DNA of 64,000 nt. Origin: Minicystis rosea (GTDB taxonomy: Bacteria; Myxococcota_A; Polyangia; Polyangiales; Polyangiaceae). This document shows positions 47,682-58,468 of the stretch, one piece after another; positions within the stretch are counted from its first letter, which is position 1; the number at the start of each line of letters is the position of its first letter. The notes beneath the pieces are model-generated. The model searched no databases. It had not been told where the DNA came from and saw nothing but the letters and a program-made list of their open reading frames with translations. The stretch is taken from positions 9,656,377-9,720,376 of the forward strand of contig CP016211.1 in NCBI GenBank assembly GCA_001931535.1, written 5' to 3'. The translations under genes were made by a program, and so were the position numbers.

Positions 47682-49145
47682 ATGACGAAACCCAGAGACG
47701 ACGCACGAGCGATTTTCGATCGAGCGGTGGAGCACACCCGCACGCTCTCTCCGGCGACGTTCGACCAATGGTTCGGCGGGGTGCAATTCGATGACCTCAC
47801 CGACGGAGTGCTCACCCTCCGGGTCCAGAACGAGTTCGTGCTGGAGTGGGTGAAGTCGAACTTTCTCCCCACCCTCACGGAGAAGATCCGTGAGGAGACC
47901 GGTTGGTCGGTCCAGGTGGCCTGGACGATCGATCAAAACCTCACCGCGCCCGTCGCCAGCCGCCCGCAGGTGCAGCCGGTGCGGCCGCGGCCGATCGTGG
48001 TGCGTCCTTCGTCGGCACCGCCGGCGCCGGGGGTCGAGGTCGCGCCCATCTCCGAGGCCACGCCCGCCTCGGCGGTGCCCGCTCCCAAGCCCGTGCTGCG
48101 GCGGGTGACGCCGCCGCCGGACGACATCAACCCGAAGCACACCTTCGCGAGCTTCGTGGTCGGTCCGTCGAACCAGCTCGCGCACGCGGCCGCGATCGCG
48201 GCGGCGGGCGGCGGCGGGCGCCGGTACAACCCGCTCTTCATCTGCGGCGGCACGGGCCTCGGCAAGACGCACTTGATGCACGCCATCGCGCATCGCGTTC
48301 ACGAGGAGCGCCCGCACGCGCGCATCAACTACGTGTCGGCGGAGCGGTTCACCAACGAGTTCATCACCGCCATCCAGCACCATCGGATGGACGAGTTCCG
48401 CACGCGCTACCGGCAGAGCTGCGACGTGCTCCTCGTGGACGACATCCAGTTCCTCGCCGGGCGCGAGCAGACGCAGGAGGAGTTCTTCCACACCTTCAAC
48501 GCGCTGCACTCGGTGGACCGGCAGATCGTGGTCACGAGCGACAAGTACCCGCAGGCGCTCGAGCGCATGGAAGAGCGGCTCGTGTCGCGCTTCTCGTGGG
48601 GCCTCGTGGCCGACATCCAGGTGCCCGAGTTGGAGACGCGCGTGGCGATCGTCCGCAACAAGGCGGCGATCGAGGGCATCGCGCTCGAGGACGAGGTCGC
48701 GCTCTTCCTCGCGCAGATGATCCGGTCCAACGTGCGCGAGCTCGAAGGGACGCTGATCCGCTTGGCGGCGAAGTCGTCGCTCACGAGCCGCCCGGTGGAC
48801 ATGGCCTTCGCGCGCGCCGAGCTGGCCGCGACCACGCCGCTCTCGCGCGCGGCCACGATGAGCGTCGAGGACATCCAGCGCGCGGTCTGCCACCACTTCC
48901 ACCTGCGCTCGGTCGATCTGACCTCCAAGGATCGACACAAGAGCGTGGCCTTCGCGCGGCACGTGGCCATGTACCTGTGCAAGCAGCGGCTCAAGGTGAG
49001 CTTCCCCGAGATCGGGCGCGCCTTCGGCAACCGCGATCACACGACGGTGATGAGCGCGGTCCGCAAGATCGAGGCGCAGCGCGACACCGATCCGCAGGTG
49101 CGCGCCCACCTCGAAGCGCTGGAGCGCCGGCTGGCGGACGAATAG
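47682..49145 (+). CDS. dnaA: Chromosomal replication initiator DnaA
   Basis: A 487-residue initiator, full length. Domain I (about residues 1-80) includes TFDQWFGGVQFDDLTDG. A Pro/Val-rich domain II linker follows (about 85-145). The AAA+ domain III has KHTFASFVVGPSNQLAHAAA, Walker A GGTGLGKTHLMHA, Walker B DVLLVDDIQFLAG, and arginine finger ERLVSRFSWG. Domain IV has the DNA-binding helix KDRHKSVAFARHVAMYLC and the signature FGNRDHTTVMSAVRKI. The ATG at 47682 (MTKPRDDARAIF) was taken as the start; the upstream GTG frame adds an unrelated stretch. It is followed by pdxH rather than dnaN. Confidence 0.98.
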   Translation: MTKPRDDARAIFDRAVEHTRTLSPATFDQWFGGVQFDDLTDGVLTLRVQNEFVLEWVKSNFLPTLTEKIREETGWSVQVAWTIDQNLTAPVASRPQVQPVRPRPIVVRPSSAPPAPGVEVAPISEATPASAVPAPKPVLRRVTPPPDDINPKHTFASFVVGPSNQLAHAAAIAAAGGGGRRYNPLFICGGTGLGKTHLMHAIAHRVHEERPHARINYVSAERFTNEFITAIQHHRMDEFRTRYRQSCDVLLVDDIQFLAGREQTQEEFFHTFNALHSVDRQIVVTSDKYPQALERMEERLVSRFSWGLVADIQVPELETRVAIVRNKAAIEGIALEDEVALFLAQMIRSNVRELEGTLIRLAAKSSLTSRPVDMAFARAELAATTPLSRAATMSVEDIQRAVCHHFHLRSVDLTSKDRHKSVAFARHVAMYLCKQRLKVSFPEIGRAFGNRDHTTVMSAVRKIEAQRDTDPQVRAHLEALERRLADE

Positions 49146-49259
49146 CGAGCGGGCGAGGCTGTTCCGCACGCTCCCGCGCAGGCTCGGCGGGCACGTCGGA
49201 TCGGCCTCGCGGCTGCTCTGGTCGACGTGGTGGCGCGGCGGCTCTATACCGCGCCACGC

Positions 49260-49838
49260 ATGAGCACCGCCGATCCCATCGCCCTCTTCCTCGAAGCCTT
49301 CGCCAAGGCCAAGGCCACCGAGCCGCACGACGCGACGGCCATGACGCTCGCCACCGCCGACGCGCGCGGCCGGCCCTCCGCGCGCATGGTGCTGCTCAAG
49401 AGCGCGGACGCGCGCGGCTTCACCTTCTTCACCAACTTCGGGAGCCGCAAGGCCCAAGAGCTCGCGGAGAACCCGTACGCCGCGCTCTGCATCCACTGGC
49501 CCGCCTCGCAGCAGCAGGTGCGCGTCGAAGGCCGCGTCGAGCGCGCCACCGACGCCGAGGCCGACGCCTACTTCGCCACGCGCCCGCGCGAGAGCCAGAT
49601 CGGCGCCTGGGCCTCGAAGCAGAGCGCGCCGCTCGCGTCACGCGAAGCGCTCGAAGCCGAGGCGCGCGCCGTGAACGATCGCTTCCCCGGCCCCGTCCCG
49701 CGGCCGCCTTTCTGGGGCGGCTACCGCCTCGTGCCCGATCGCATCGAGCTCTGGCACGCCGGCCCCGGCCGCCTGCACGACCGCTTCGTCTACACGCGCG
49801 CAGGCGACGGCTGGACGATGGAGCGCCTCAACCCCTGA
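49260..49838 (+). CDS. pdxH: Pyridoxamine 5'-phosphate oxidase
   Basis: A 192-residue FMN enzyme that oxidises pyridoxamine/pyridoxine 5'-phosphate to pyridoxal phosphate, the last step of B6 synthesis. Motifs include ATADARGRPSARMVLLKSAD, GFTFFTNFGSRKAQELAENP, WPASQQQVRVEGRVE, the SQIGAWASKQS signature, and the C-terminal WGGYRLVPDRIELWHAGPGR with DRFVYTR. The ATG at 49260 (MSTADPIALF) was preferred over 49227. It lies 114 bp after dnaA on the same strand and pairs functionally with pdxJ at 8.1-8.9 kb. Confidence 0.97.
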   Translation: MSTADPIALFLEAFAKAKATEPHDATAMTLATADARGRPSARMVLLKSADARGFTFFTNFGSRKAQELAENPYAALCIHWPASQQQVRVEGRVERATDAEADAYFATRPRESQIGAWASKQSAPLASREALEAEARAVNDRFPGPVPRPPFWGGYRLVPDRIELWHAGPGRLHDRFVYTRAGDGWTMERLNP

Positions 49839-49858
49839 GCCTCTTCCACTGCGCGGCA

Positions 49859-49878
49859 AACGTTTGAGCTCAAACGTT
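49859..49878. repeat. 20-bp perfect palindrome, CGTTTGAGCTCAAACG family, copy 2
   Basis: AACGTTTGAGCTCAAACGTT is fully self-complementary. It lies 20 bp after the pdxH stop, between convergent genes. It may act as a terminator or protein-binding site. Confidence 0.7.
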
Positions 49879-49940
49879 CTCTCGTCGCGCGACACACGAC
49901 GAACTGGAAGACGCGGCGCACGCCGGTCGCGAATGCCCTC

Positions 49941-49992
49941 TTCCTCCCCGTCTTTTTGCGTCTTTGCGCCTCTCGCGCCTTGGCGTTGAAAT
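49941..49992. repeat. Single arm of the GCAAAGGCGC repeat family
   Basis: Reads TTCCTCCCCGTCTTTTTGCG and then TCTTTGCGCC-type units ending CTTGGCGTTGAAATC. It aligns with the right arm and its left flank at 20883-20935 across about 50 bp with scattered changes. No matching left arm is seen here. Confidence 0.65.
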
Positions 49993-50041
49993 CTCCCCGC
50001 CGCACGACGCCGCCTCGTCGCGCACACCGTGCCACCGCAAA

Positions 50042-50077
50042 CGTTTGAGCTCAAACGATCGCGGTGACCCGCGATCG
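50042..50077. repeat. CGTTTGAGCTCAAACG palindrome, copy 3, joined to a GATCGC hairpin
   Basis: A 16-bp perfect palindrome (50042-50057) overlaps a second hairpin, CGATCGCGG (50056-50064) with CCGCGATCG (50069-50077). Together they lie about 45 bp after the end of the leftward giant kinase gene. The gap 49839-50118 contains only these repeats and the arm at 49941-49992. Confidence 0.65.
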
Positions 50078-50118
50078 CTCGCCTCGAACGTTCGCGACGA
50101 CGCGCGATCGCGCTCGCC

Positions 50119-53100
50119 TCAAACCTTGGCGAGGGCGGCGCGCGCTTCCACGACCATGGCGTTGTCGTGGTGGGCTTCGGCCATCTCGACGAGCTGGGTG
50201 AGCTCGCGGCGGGCTTCTTCGCGGCGATCCTTGGCGGTGAGGAGCTCGCCGAGGAGCAGGCGGCCTTGGCGGGCGTCGGTGACGATGCCGCGGCTCTCGG
50301 CGTAGCGGATGAGATCGCGGAGCTGCTTGTCGGTGTCGGGGAGACCGCTCACGCCGTCGAGGTAGGCGAGGAACATCTGGTTCAGCGTGACGAGGCGCTC
50401 GTTGCCGGCGGCGGCGGCGATCTCCTTCGACTCGGAGAGCGCGGCGTAGGCGCGCTGCAGATCGCCGAGGCGGAAGTAAGCGTCGCCGAGGTTGTGGAGC
50501 GTGGCGGCGAGGTCGTAGCGGACGCCGACGGTGCGCGCGAGATCGATGGCGCGCACCGAGGCGTCGGCGGCGGCGCGATGATCGAGCGCGATGAGGTGCA
50601 CGAGGACGCGCTGCTTCTCGCGGGCGGCGGCGGCCATGAGATCGTCGGGGCGATCGAGGCGCTCGGCCACGTCGAGATCGCGGAGCGCGGCGGCGGTGTG
50701 GCCGGCGGCGGCGCGCACGATGGAGATGGAGAGGAGCGCACGCGAGCTCTGGATGGGGCCGAGGCTCTCGAGCTTCTCGATGGCGCGCACGGCGCGCGCG
50801 TACTCGCCGCTGCGGCCGGCCATCTCGATCTCGACGAAGAGCGCTTCGCCGAGCTGCTGCGCGTCGCCGGCGGCGAGGACGAGGGCCTCGTCGAGCTTCT
50901 TGTAGGCGTCCTCGAAGAGGTTGGTCGAGCCGAGGGCGCGCGCGATGTCGACGCGCGCAGAGACCTTCTCGGCGGGCGTGCCCGCGGCGTCGATGCGGCG
51001 GAGGACGCGGGTCGCGAGGGCCGGGAGATCGGGCGCGGCGCGCACGCGCGAGACGGCGCCGGCGAGCGCCGAGAGCCAGAGCGAGAGCTCGCTCGCGGAG
51101 CGTTGGGCGTGATCGGCGAGATCGAGCGCGCGCGCGAGGAGGCGGATGGCCGGCTCGAGCTGATGCACCCGCAGGCGATGCAAGGCGGCGCTGGCGAAGA
51201 AGCCGGCGGCGCGATCGCGATCGCCCGCTTCGTAGAGATGGTTGCCGATACGCTCGGCTTGATCGACGCCGCCCTCCTCGCCCACCACCTGGATGAACGC
51301 GTCGGCGGCGGCCGCGTGCAGCTCGCGACGCGCCTCGGGCGGGATGGCGTCGAGGACGATCTCGCCGTGGATCGGCGAGGAGAACGTCACCTGTGCGGGG
51401 CCGAGGATGCGCAGGAAATCGCGGGCGAAGAGGCTCGCCATGGTGCGGGTGAGCTGCGCGATGCTCTGCTTGAGGAGCGCGGCGAGGACGTCGGTGAGGA
51501 CGGGCTCGCCGAGGATGGCGGCGGCCTGGAGGACGGCGCGCTCCGAAGGATCGAGGCGGCTGACGCGGCCGGCGATGAGCGTGCGCAGGGTGCGCGGGAC
51601 GGCGGTCGCGCCTTCGAGGCGCGCGCGCACGGCGCCGTTGAGGACGCTGATGGCGCCGGAGTCGGTGAGCTCTTTGATGAGCTCTTCGAGGAAGAGCGGG
51701 TGACCGCCCGCGCGCTCGCGGCAGAAGGCGAGGAGCTCGGGGAGCAGCACGCGCGCGCCCACGCGGGTGGAGATGAGGCGCGCGGAGTCGTCGTCGGAGA
51801 GCTCGCCGACCACGAGCTTGTGATGCAGGGGGAGCTTGGTGAGGGCCTCGGGCGGATCGTCCCGCGTGGCCAGGATGAAGACGGCGCGCAGGCCGAGCGA
51901 CGAGGGCGCGACGTCGCGCTCGAGGGCGCGGCCGACGATGGCGATCATCGACTCGAGCGTGGCCTTGTCGATCGACTGGGCGTCGTCGAAGACGAAGACG
52001 TGGAGCCGATCGTCGCAGAGGCTCTGCACCATGCGCGCGAAGACGGCGCGGAGCGTGGCGGAGGTGTCCTCGCAGGGCTTCTGCCCGGGCTCGGCGAGCG
52101 CGGCGCCGAGCTGCGCGAGCACGGTGGCCGACTCTTCCGACGTCAGGCCGAGGGCGCGGAGGCGGGGCAACACATCGAGGATGCGCGCTTCGTCGTCGCC
52201 TTCTTGGATGCCGCAGAGGACGCGGAGGAGCGCGGAGAGGCCGCTCCACGGGACGTCGGCGCCGTTCTTCGGACACGCGGCGACGTAGAAGCCGACGTTG
52301 TAGTTGCCCTTGGCGAGGCGCCGCTCCATCTCGGCGACCATGCGCGTCTTGCCGATGCCCTTGTCGCCTTGGATGGTGACGATCTGCGCGCGCCGCCGCG
52401 TGGCCGCCGCGAGGATGTCGCCGAGGTGCTTGAGCTCGTCGTGGCGGCCGATGAAGCGGCCGTAGACGGCGGAGGGCGCGCGCGCGGAGGTGATGACGCG
52501 GCCGCCTTCGGGCGCGGTCATGCCGGCGCCGGGCAGCTCCTCCGAGGAGAACTCGCTGCGGATGATGCGCGACGCGAGGTGCGAGGCCGCGACCTGGCCG
52601 TCCGTCGCGCGCGCCAAGGCCTGCGCCGAGGCGACGAGCGAGGCGAGGCGCTCGTCGCGGATGGGGACGCCCGCGGGATCGACGAGGATGCGCGAGACGT
52701 GCACGCCCGCGGAGAGCGCGAGGCCGGAGGTGCGGCTGCGGAGGATGATGAGGGCCACGCGCACCGCGGCCTCGGTGTCGCGACCGTCGGCGTCGCCGAG
52801 GCCGAAGAGGGCGACGATCTGCGAGGGCTCCTCTTCGAGCACGGTGGCGCCGTAGCGCGCGAGGACGTCGCGCGCGCGGGCCCGCAGCGTGGCGGCGCCC
52901 TCGGCGTTCTGGCCGCGATCGCGATCCTCGCCGAAGAACGAGAGCACGAGCGCGGTCACCTCGCGGCGCTCGCCGATCTCCGCGGTGCGCGTGATCGGCA
53001 CGTCGCCGCCGCCGCCGGTGAGGCGGAAGAAGCCGGAGGTGCCGGTGCGCGATCCGGTCTTCTCTTGGTTCGGGCTCGGGACCTCGACGGGCGTGCGCTC

Positions 53101-54219
53101 GTTGGCGGCGTTGCGCTCGGAGAACACGGCCTCGGCGGTGATCTCGGGGGCCGCGCTCTCGTGGAAGCGCTCGAGGAACTCGGCGAGCTTGTTGGAGCCG
53201 AAGCGCTCGCCCGTGGCGTAGAAGAAGCCGAGGAGCTGCTCGTGCAAGCGGCCCGCGTCGGCGAAGCGATCGTCGACGTTCTTCGCCAGCATGCGGCTCA
53301 CGATCTCGATGAGCGGGCGCGGCGTGTCGGGGCGGAGGAGCTCGAGCGGCGGATACTCGCTCGCCTGCACGCGGCGCAGCGTCTCGAACTGGGTGGGCGC
53401 GACGAAGGGGTTGTTCCCCGCGATCATCTCGTAGAGGACCGTGCCCAAGGAGAAGATGTCGCTGCGGCCGTCGAGGCGCTGCGCCTGCGACTGCTCCGGG
53501 CTCATGTACGCGAGCTTGCCGCGCACGCGGCCGGGCCGCTGATCGGACTCCTCTTCGTCGATGATGGAGTCCTTCGCCTTGGCGATGCCGAAGTCGGTGA
53601 CCTTCACCTCGCCTTCCCACGAGAGCAGGATGTTCTGCGGGGAGATGTCGCGGTGCACGATCCCGAGCGGACGCGACTGCTCGTCGCGCCGGCGGTGCGC
53701 GTGATCGAGGGCCTTCGCGACCTCGGCGGTGATGAAGACGGCCATGCCGAAGGGCACGGGGATCTTCTGCTTGCGGCAGCGCGCGAGGAGCGTGCTGAGG
53801 TCGAGCCCCGGCACGTACTCCATGGCGATGAAGTAGCTCGCCGGCTCGCGCGGCGTGGAGGCGACGGCCTCGGCGCGCGCGGCAGACGCCTCCGCGCCTC
53901 GCCGATCGGAGCCATGGTCGACGCGCCCGAGATCGAAGACCTGCACGATGTTCGCGTGCGAGAGGCGCACCGCGAGCTTGGCCTCGTGCACGAACATGTC
54001 GACGAACTTGGGGTGCTCGGCGAGCTTCGGGAGGATGCGCTTGATGACGAGGACCTTCTCGAAGCCCTCGACGCCGAAGCTCTTGGCCTTGAACACCTCG
54101 GCCATGCCGCCCTCGCCGAGCCGCTCGAGCAGGCGATAGCGCCCAAAGGTCTGCTCCGGCCCGCGCCACGGCGAGGCCGGAGGAGGTGCCGATGAGGCCG
54201 ATGAGCCAGGTCCGGTCAT
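50119..54219 (-). CDS. Giant Ser/Thr protein kinase with cyclase-like, AAA-ATPase and TPR regions
   Basis: A 1366-residue signalling protein. The Hanks-type kinase (about residues 28-320) is complete: GEGGMAEVFKAKS, the VAIK-like VLVIKRI, HRDISPQNILL, TDFGIAKA and YMSPEQSQAQRLDGRSDIFS. A class-III-cyclase-like domain (about 400-590) has EVTALVLSFFGED and VALFGLGDADGRDTEAAVRV, but catalytic metal residues are not obvious. An orphan AAA ATPase (about 600-900) has P-loop IQGDKGIGKTRM and LHVFVFDDAQSIDKA. The rest (about 900-1366) is helical TPR. The ATG at 54219 (MTGPGSSASS) was chosen. It starts 28 bp after the dnaK stop, so is probably co-transcribed. Confidence 0.93.
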   Translation of the reverse strand: MTGPGSSASSAPPPASPWRGPEQTFGRYRLLERLGEGGMAEVFKAKSFGVEGFEKVLVIKRILPKLAEHPKFVDMFVHEAKLAVRLSHANIVQVFDLGRVDHGSDRRGAEASAARAEAVASTPREPASYFIAMEYVPGLDLSTLLARCRKQKIPVPFGMAVFITAEVAKALDHAHRRRDEQSRPLGIVHRDISPQNILLSWEGEVKVTDFGIAKAKDSIIDEEESDQRPGRVRGKLAYMSPEQSQAQRLDGRSDIFSLGTVLYEMIAGNNPFVAPTQFETLRRVQASEYPPLELLRPDTPRPLIEIVSRMLAKNVDDRFADAGRLHEQLLGFFYATGERFGSNKLAEFLERFHESAAPEITAEAVFSERNAANERTPVEVPSPNQEKTGSRTGTSGFFRLTGGGGDVPITRTAEIGERREVTALVLSFFGEDRDRGQNAEGAATLRARARDVLARYGATVLEEEPSQIVALFGLGDADGRDTEAAVRVALIILRSRTSGLALSAGVHVSRILVDPAGVPIRDERLASLVASAQALARATDGQVAASHLASRIIRSEFSSEELPGAGMTAPEGGRVITSARAPSAVYGRFIGRHDELKHLGDILAAATRRRAQIVTIQGDKGIGKTRMVAEMERRLAKGNYNVGFYVAACPKNGADVPWSGLSALLRVLCGIQEGDDEARILDVLPRLRALGLTSEESATVLAQLGAALAEPGQKPCEDTSATLRAVFARMVQSLCDDRLHVFVFDDAQSIDKATLESMIAIVGRALERDVAPSSLGLRAVFILATRDDPPEALTKLPLHHKLVVGELSDDDSARLISTRVGARVLLPELLAFCRERAGGHPLFLEELIKELTDSGAISVLNGAVRARLEGATAVPRTLRTLIAGRVSRLDPSERAVLQAAAILGEPVLTDVLAALLKQSIAQLTRTMASLFARDFLRILGPAQVTFSSPIHGEIVLDAIPPEARRELHAAAADAFIQVVGEEGGVDQAERIGNHLYEAGDRDRAAGFFASAALHRLRVHQLEPAIRLLARALDLADHAQRSASELSLWLSALAGAVSRVRAAPDLPALATRVLRRIDAAGTPAEKVSARVDIARALGSTNLFEDAYKKLDEALVLAAGDAQQLGEALFVEIEMAGRSGEYARAVRAIEKLESLGPIQSSRALLSISIVRAAAGHTAAALRDLDVAERLDRPDDLMAAAAREKQRVLVHLIALDHRAAADASVRAIDLARTVGVRYDLAATLHNLGDAYFRLGDLQRAYAALSESKEIAAAAGNERLVTLNQMFLAYLDGVSGLPDTDKQLRDLIRYAESRGIVTDARQGRLLLGELLTAKDRREEARRELTQLVEMAEAHHDNAMVVEARAALAKV

Positions 54220-54247
54220 GCGACCTACGCGCGCCCCCCGAAGAGCC

Positions 54248-56095
<1,848 letters not shown>

Positions 56096-56475
56096 ATCGG
56101 GGAGGAGCATACATCAAGCGGCCGACCGAATCCGACGGATCCGTACGTTCCGGCAGCACGAGCACGCCGATCGGTCACCGCAACAGCGCCGCAGCGCGCG
56201 ACGGTGGTGCGCCCCGATACACGGGTGGTGCGCCGCGATACACGGAGAGAAAGACACACACGCGCGGCTCGTCCGGTGTGGACCTTGGGCCCGCGTGCGG
56301 CCATCCCGCGTCAGCGAATGCGGGTCGCTCGCTCGATGCGGGCTTGCGGCCCATCGTTCGATGCGTCCAGCAGGCCTATGGCCTCATCGTGAACCAGCAG
56401 GAACCAACGGCCCCCACGTCGATGATCAGCGCTGGCTCGCCAGCGCGGGGTTTGGGGCCGCTTGCGGCCCCATCG
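56096..56475. other. Repeat-rich gap between grpE and dnaK
   Basis: No gene is seen. It includes two 21-bp tandem units (GGTGGTGCGCC.CGATACACG) at 56203-56223 and 56224-56244, then several degenerate copies of the GCGGCC repeat (for example 56338-56356). It ends in a full GGGGCCGCTTGCGGCCCC copy at 56454-56471. The dnaK promoter should be here; no CIRCE element is seen. Confidence 0.55.
56454..56471. repeat. GGGGCCGCTTGCGGCCCC hairpin repeat, copy 2
   Basis: Same palindrome and flanks (CGGGGTTT before, ATCGT after on the plus strand) as copy 1. It lies 4 bp after the leftward grpE stop. Confidence 0.75.
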
Positions 56476-57045
56476 TCACGAGGCCTCGCCGCCGGGCGCG
56501 CCCTTGGAGACGACGACGAGGGCGGCGCGCACGAGGCTGTCGCCGATGGCGTAGCCGGGCTGCACTTCGGCCATGACGACGCCGGCCGGGTATTGCGCGG
56601 ACTCAAGGTGCTGGATGGCCTCGTGCTTGGTCGGATCGAAGGGTTGACCGACGGCGGGGACGCGCTTGATGCCGCTGCGGTCGAGCGTGTCGACGAACTG
56701 CTTCAGCACCATGCGCAGGCCGTCGGCGACCGCCTTCACGTCCTGCGCGCCGTCGGCGTGCTGCACGGCGCGCTCGAGGTTGTCGAAGACGGGGAGCAGA
56801 TCCTTGAGCAGGCCTTCGCGCCCGCGCTTGCCGGCGTCCGCCTCTTCGCGGCGGGCGCGCTTGCGGAAGTTGTCGAAGTCGGCCGCGGTGCGGAGGAGCT
56901 GATCGCGGAGCTTCGCGGTCTCGGCCTGCGCGTCGGCGAGCTTCTGCTCGGGCGATGCGGCGGCGGGCTGGGCAGCGGCTTCGCCCTGATCGCCGTCGGT
57001 CTGGGAGGCACCGTCCTGGGTGACCTTCTCGGGATCGCTGGTCAT
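56476..57045 (-). CDS. grpE: Nucleotide exchange factor GrpE
   Basis: A 189-residue co-chaperone that drives ADP release from DnaK. The ATG at 57045 gives MTSDPEKVTQDGASQTDGDQ, an acidic disordered start. A long coiled coil follows (about residues 35-75, LADAQAETAKLRDQLLRTAA) with the GrpE signature DFDNFRKRARREEADAGKRG. Then come LLPVFDNLERAVQ and the beta domain GVVMAEVQPGYAIGDSLVRA. The longer reading frame running into 58.5 kb is a shadow of argD. The gene lies upstream of dnaK on the same strand but 380 bp away. Confidence 0.95.
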   Translation of the reverse strand: MTSDPEKVTQDGASQTDGDQGEAAAQPAAASPEQKLADAQAETAKLRDQLLRTAADFDNFRKRARREEADAGKRGREGLLKDLLPVFDNLERAVQHADGAQDVKAVADGLRMVLKQFVDTLDRSGIKRVPAVGQPFDPTKHEAIQHLESAQYPAGVVMAEVQPGYAIGDSLVRAALVVVSKGAPGGEAS

Positions 57046-57162
57046 GGCGCGGGCACTATAACCAAGCCCGATCCCATGGCAATCGAAAGACCACGCGATG
57101 GCCGAGCCCGCTGGCCGACCTCGCGGTTTGCCATCGGTCGCGGCCCGGCGTAGAGGGAGCCC

Positions 57163-58461
57163 ATGAGCACCTCCGCCAGCGGCAGTCCTCACGCGGACGC
57201 TGGGGCCGTGACCCACGAGCCCCCGGCCGCCGACAGCATCCTCGACATGATCGATCCCGCAGCACCGGATCTCGTCGAGGTCGGCCAGCGACGCCTGCTC
57301 GGCAACTACCGGCAAGCGCCCATCGTGCTCGAGCGCGGGCAGGGCGTGGAGGTCTGGGACACGCGCGGCCGCAGCTACCTCGACTTCGCCGCCGGCGTGG
57401 CGGTGAGCGCGCTCGGGCACGCGCACCCGAAGCTCACGGCCGCCCTCGCGGAGCAGGCCGGCAAGCTGCTCCACGTGTCGAACTATTTCTACAACGCCGA
57501 GAACGTGAAGCTCGCGGACGAGCTCTGCACGAAGACCGGCTACGACCGCGCGTTCTTCTGCAACTCGGGCACGGAGGCCAACGAGGCGCTCTTCAAGCTG
57601 GCGCGCCGGCACTTCTGGGCGAAGGGGCAGACGGATCGGTATCGCTTCATCGCCTTCAACGCGGCCTTCCACGGCCGCACGATGGGCGCGGTCTCGCTCA
57701 CGGGCACGCCCAAGTACAAGGAGGGCTTCGGCCCCCCGCTCGAGGGCATCACCCACGTCGACTACGGCAACCTCGAGCAGGTCCGCGCCGTCATGGGCAA
57801 GGACGTGGCCGCCATCTTCGTGGAGCCGGTGCAGGGCGAAGGCGGCGTGCTGCCGCCGCCTCCGGGGTTCTTCCAAGGGCTGCGCAAGCTCGCGGACGAG
57901 CACGGCGCGCTCTTGATCGTCGACGAGGTGCAGACCGGCATCGGGCGCACCGGGCGCTGGCTCGGGCAGGAGCACGAGGGCGTGCGCGGCGACGCCATCT
58001 CGCTGGCCAAGGGCCTCGGCGGCGGCGTGCCCATCGGCGCCGTGCTCGTGAGCGAAGCGCTCGCGGGGGCGCTGCCTCCGGGCACGCATGGGTCGACCTT
58101 CGGTGGCAACGCCATCGCGTGCGCGGCGGCGCGGACGGTGCTCCGCGTGATCGAGGAAGAAGGTCTCCTCGCGGCCGTCGAGGCGCGCGGCGAGCAGCTC
58201 GCGCGCGGCCTCCAGAAGCTGGCGGAGAAGCACCCGCGCGTGGCCGTCGGCGAGCGCGGGCGCGGCCTGTTGCGCGGCCTCGTGCTGGCGCCGGGGCTCG
58301 ATCCGCGGAACCTCCTCAACGCCACCCGCGAGCACGGCGTGCTCCTCACAGCCGCGGGCTCCAACGTGCTGCGCTTCACGCCGCCGCTCGTGGTGAGCGA
58401 GGCGGCGATCGACGAAGGCCTGGCGCGCGTGGATGCGGCGCTGGCCGAGGCCGGACGGTAG
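57163..58461 (+). CDS. argD: Acetylornithine aminotransferase (class III PLP aminotransferase)
   Basis: A 432-residue PLP enzyme converting N-acetylglutamate semialdehyde to N-acetylornithine in arginine synthesis. Motifs include LDFAAGVAVSALGHAHPKLT, FFCNSGTEANEALFKLARRH, FHGRTMGAVSLTG, FVEPVQGEGGV, ALLIVDEVQTGIGRTGRWLG and the PLP-lysine segment AISLAKGLGGGVPIGAV. AGAGGGAG precedes the ATG. The N-terminal ~30 residues are an extra Ala/Pro-rich tail. A succinyl- or 4-aminobutyrate-type role cannot be excluded. The next gene starts 7 bp after its stop. Confidence 0.92.
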   Translation: MSTSASGSPHADAGAVTHEPPAADSILDMIDPAAPDLVEVGQRRLLGNYRQAPIVLERGQGVEVWDTRGRSYLDFAAGVAVSALGHAHPKLTAALAEQAGKLLHVSNYFYNAENVKLADELCTKTGYDRAFFCNSGTEANEALFKLARRHFWAKGQTDRYRFIAFNAAFHGRTMGAVSLTGTPKYKEGFGPPLEGITHVDYGNLEQVRAVMGKDVAAIFVEPVQGEGGVLPPPPGFFQGLRKLADEHGALLIVDEVQTGIGRTGRWLGQEHEGVRGDAISLAKGLGGGVPIGAVLVSEALAGALPPGTHGSTFGGNAIACAAARTVLRVIEEEGLLAAVEARGEQLARGLQKLAEKHPRVAVGERGRGLLRGLVLAPGLDPRNLLNATREHGVLLTAAGSNVLRFTPPLVVSEAAIDEGLARVDAALAEAGR

Positions 58462-58468
58462 ATCAGGC

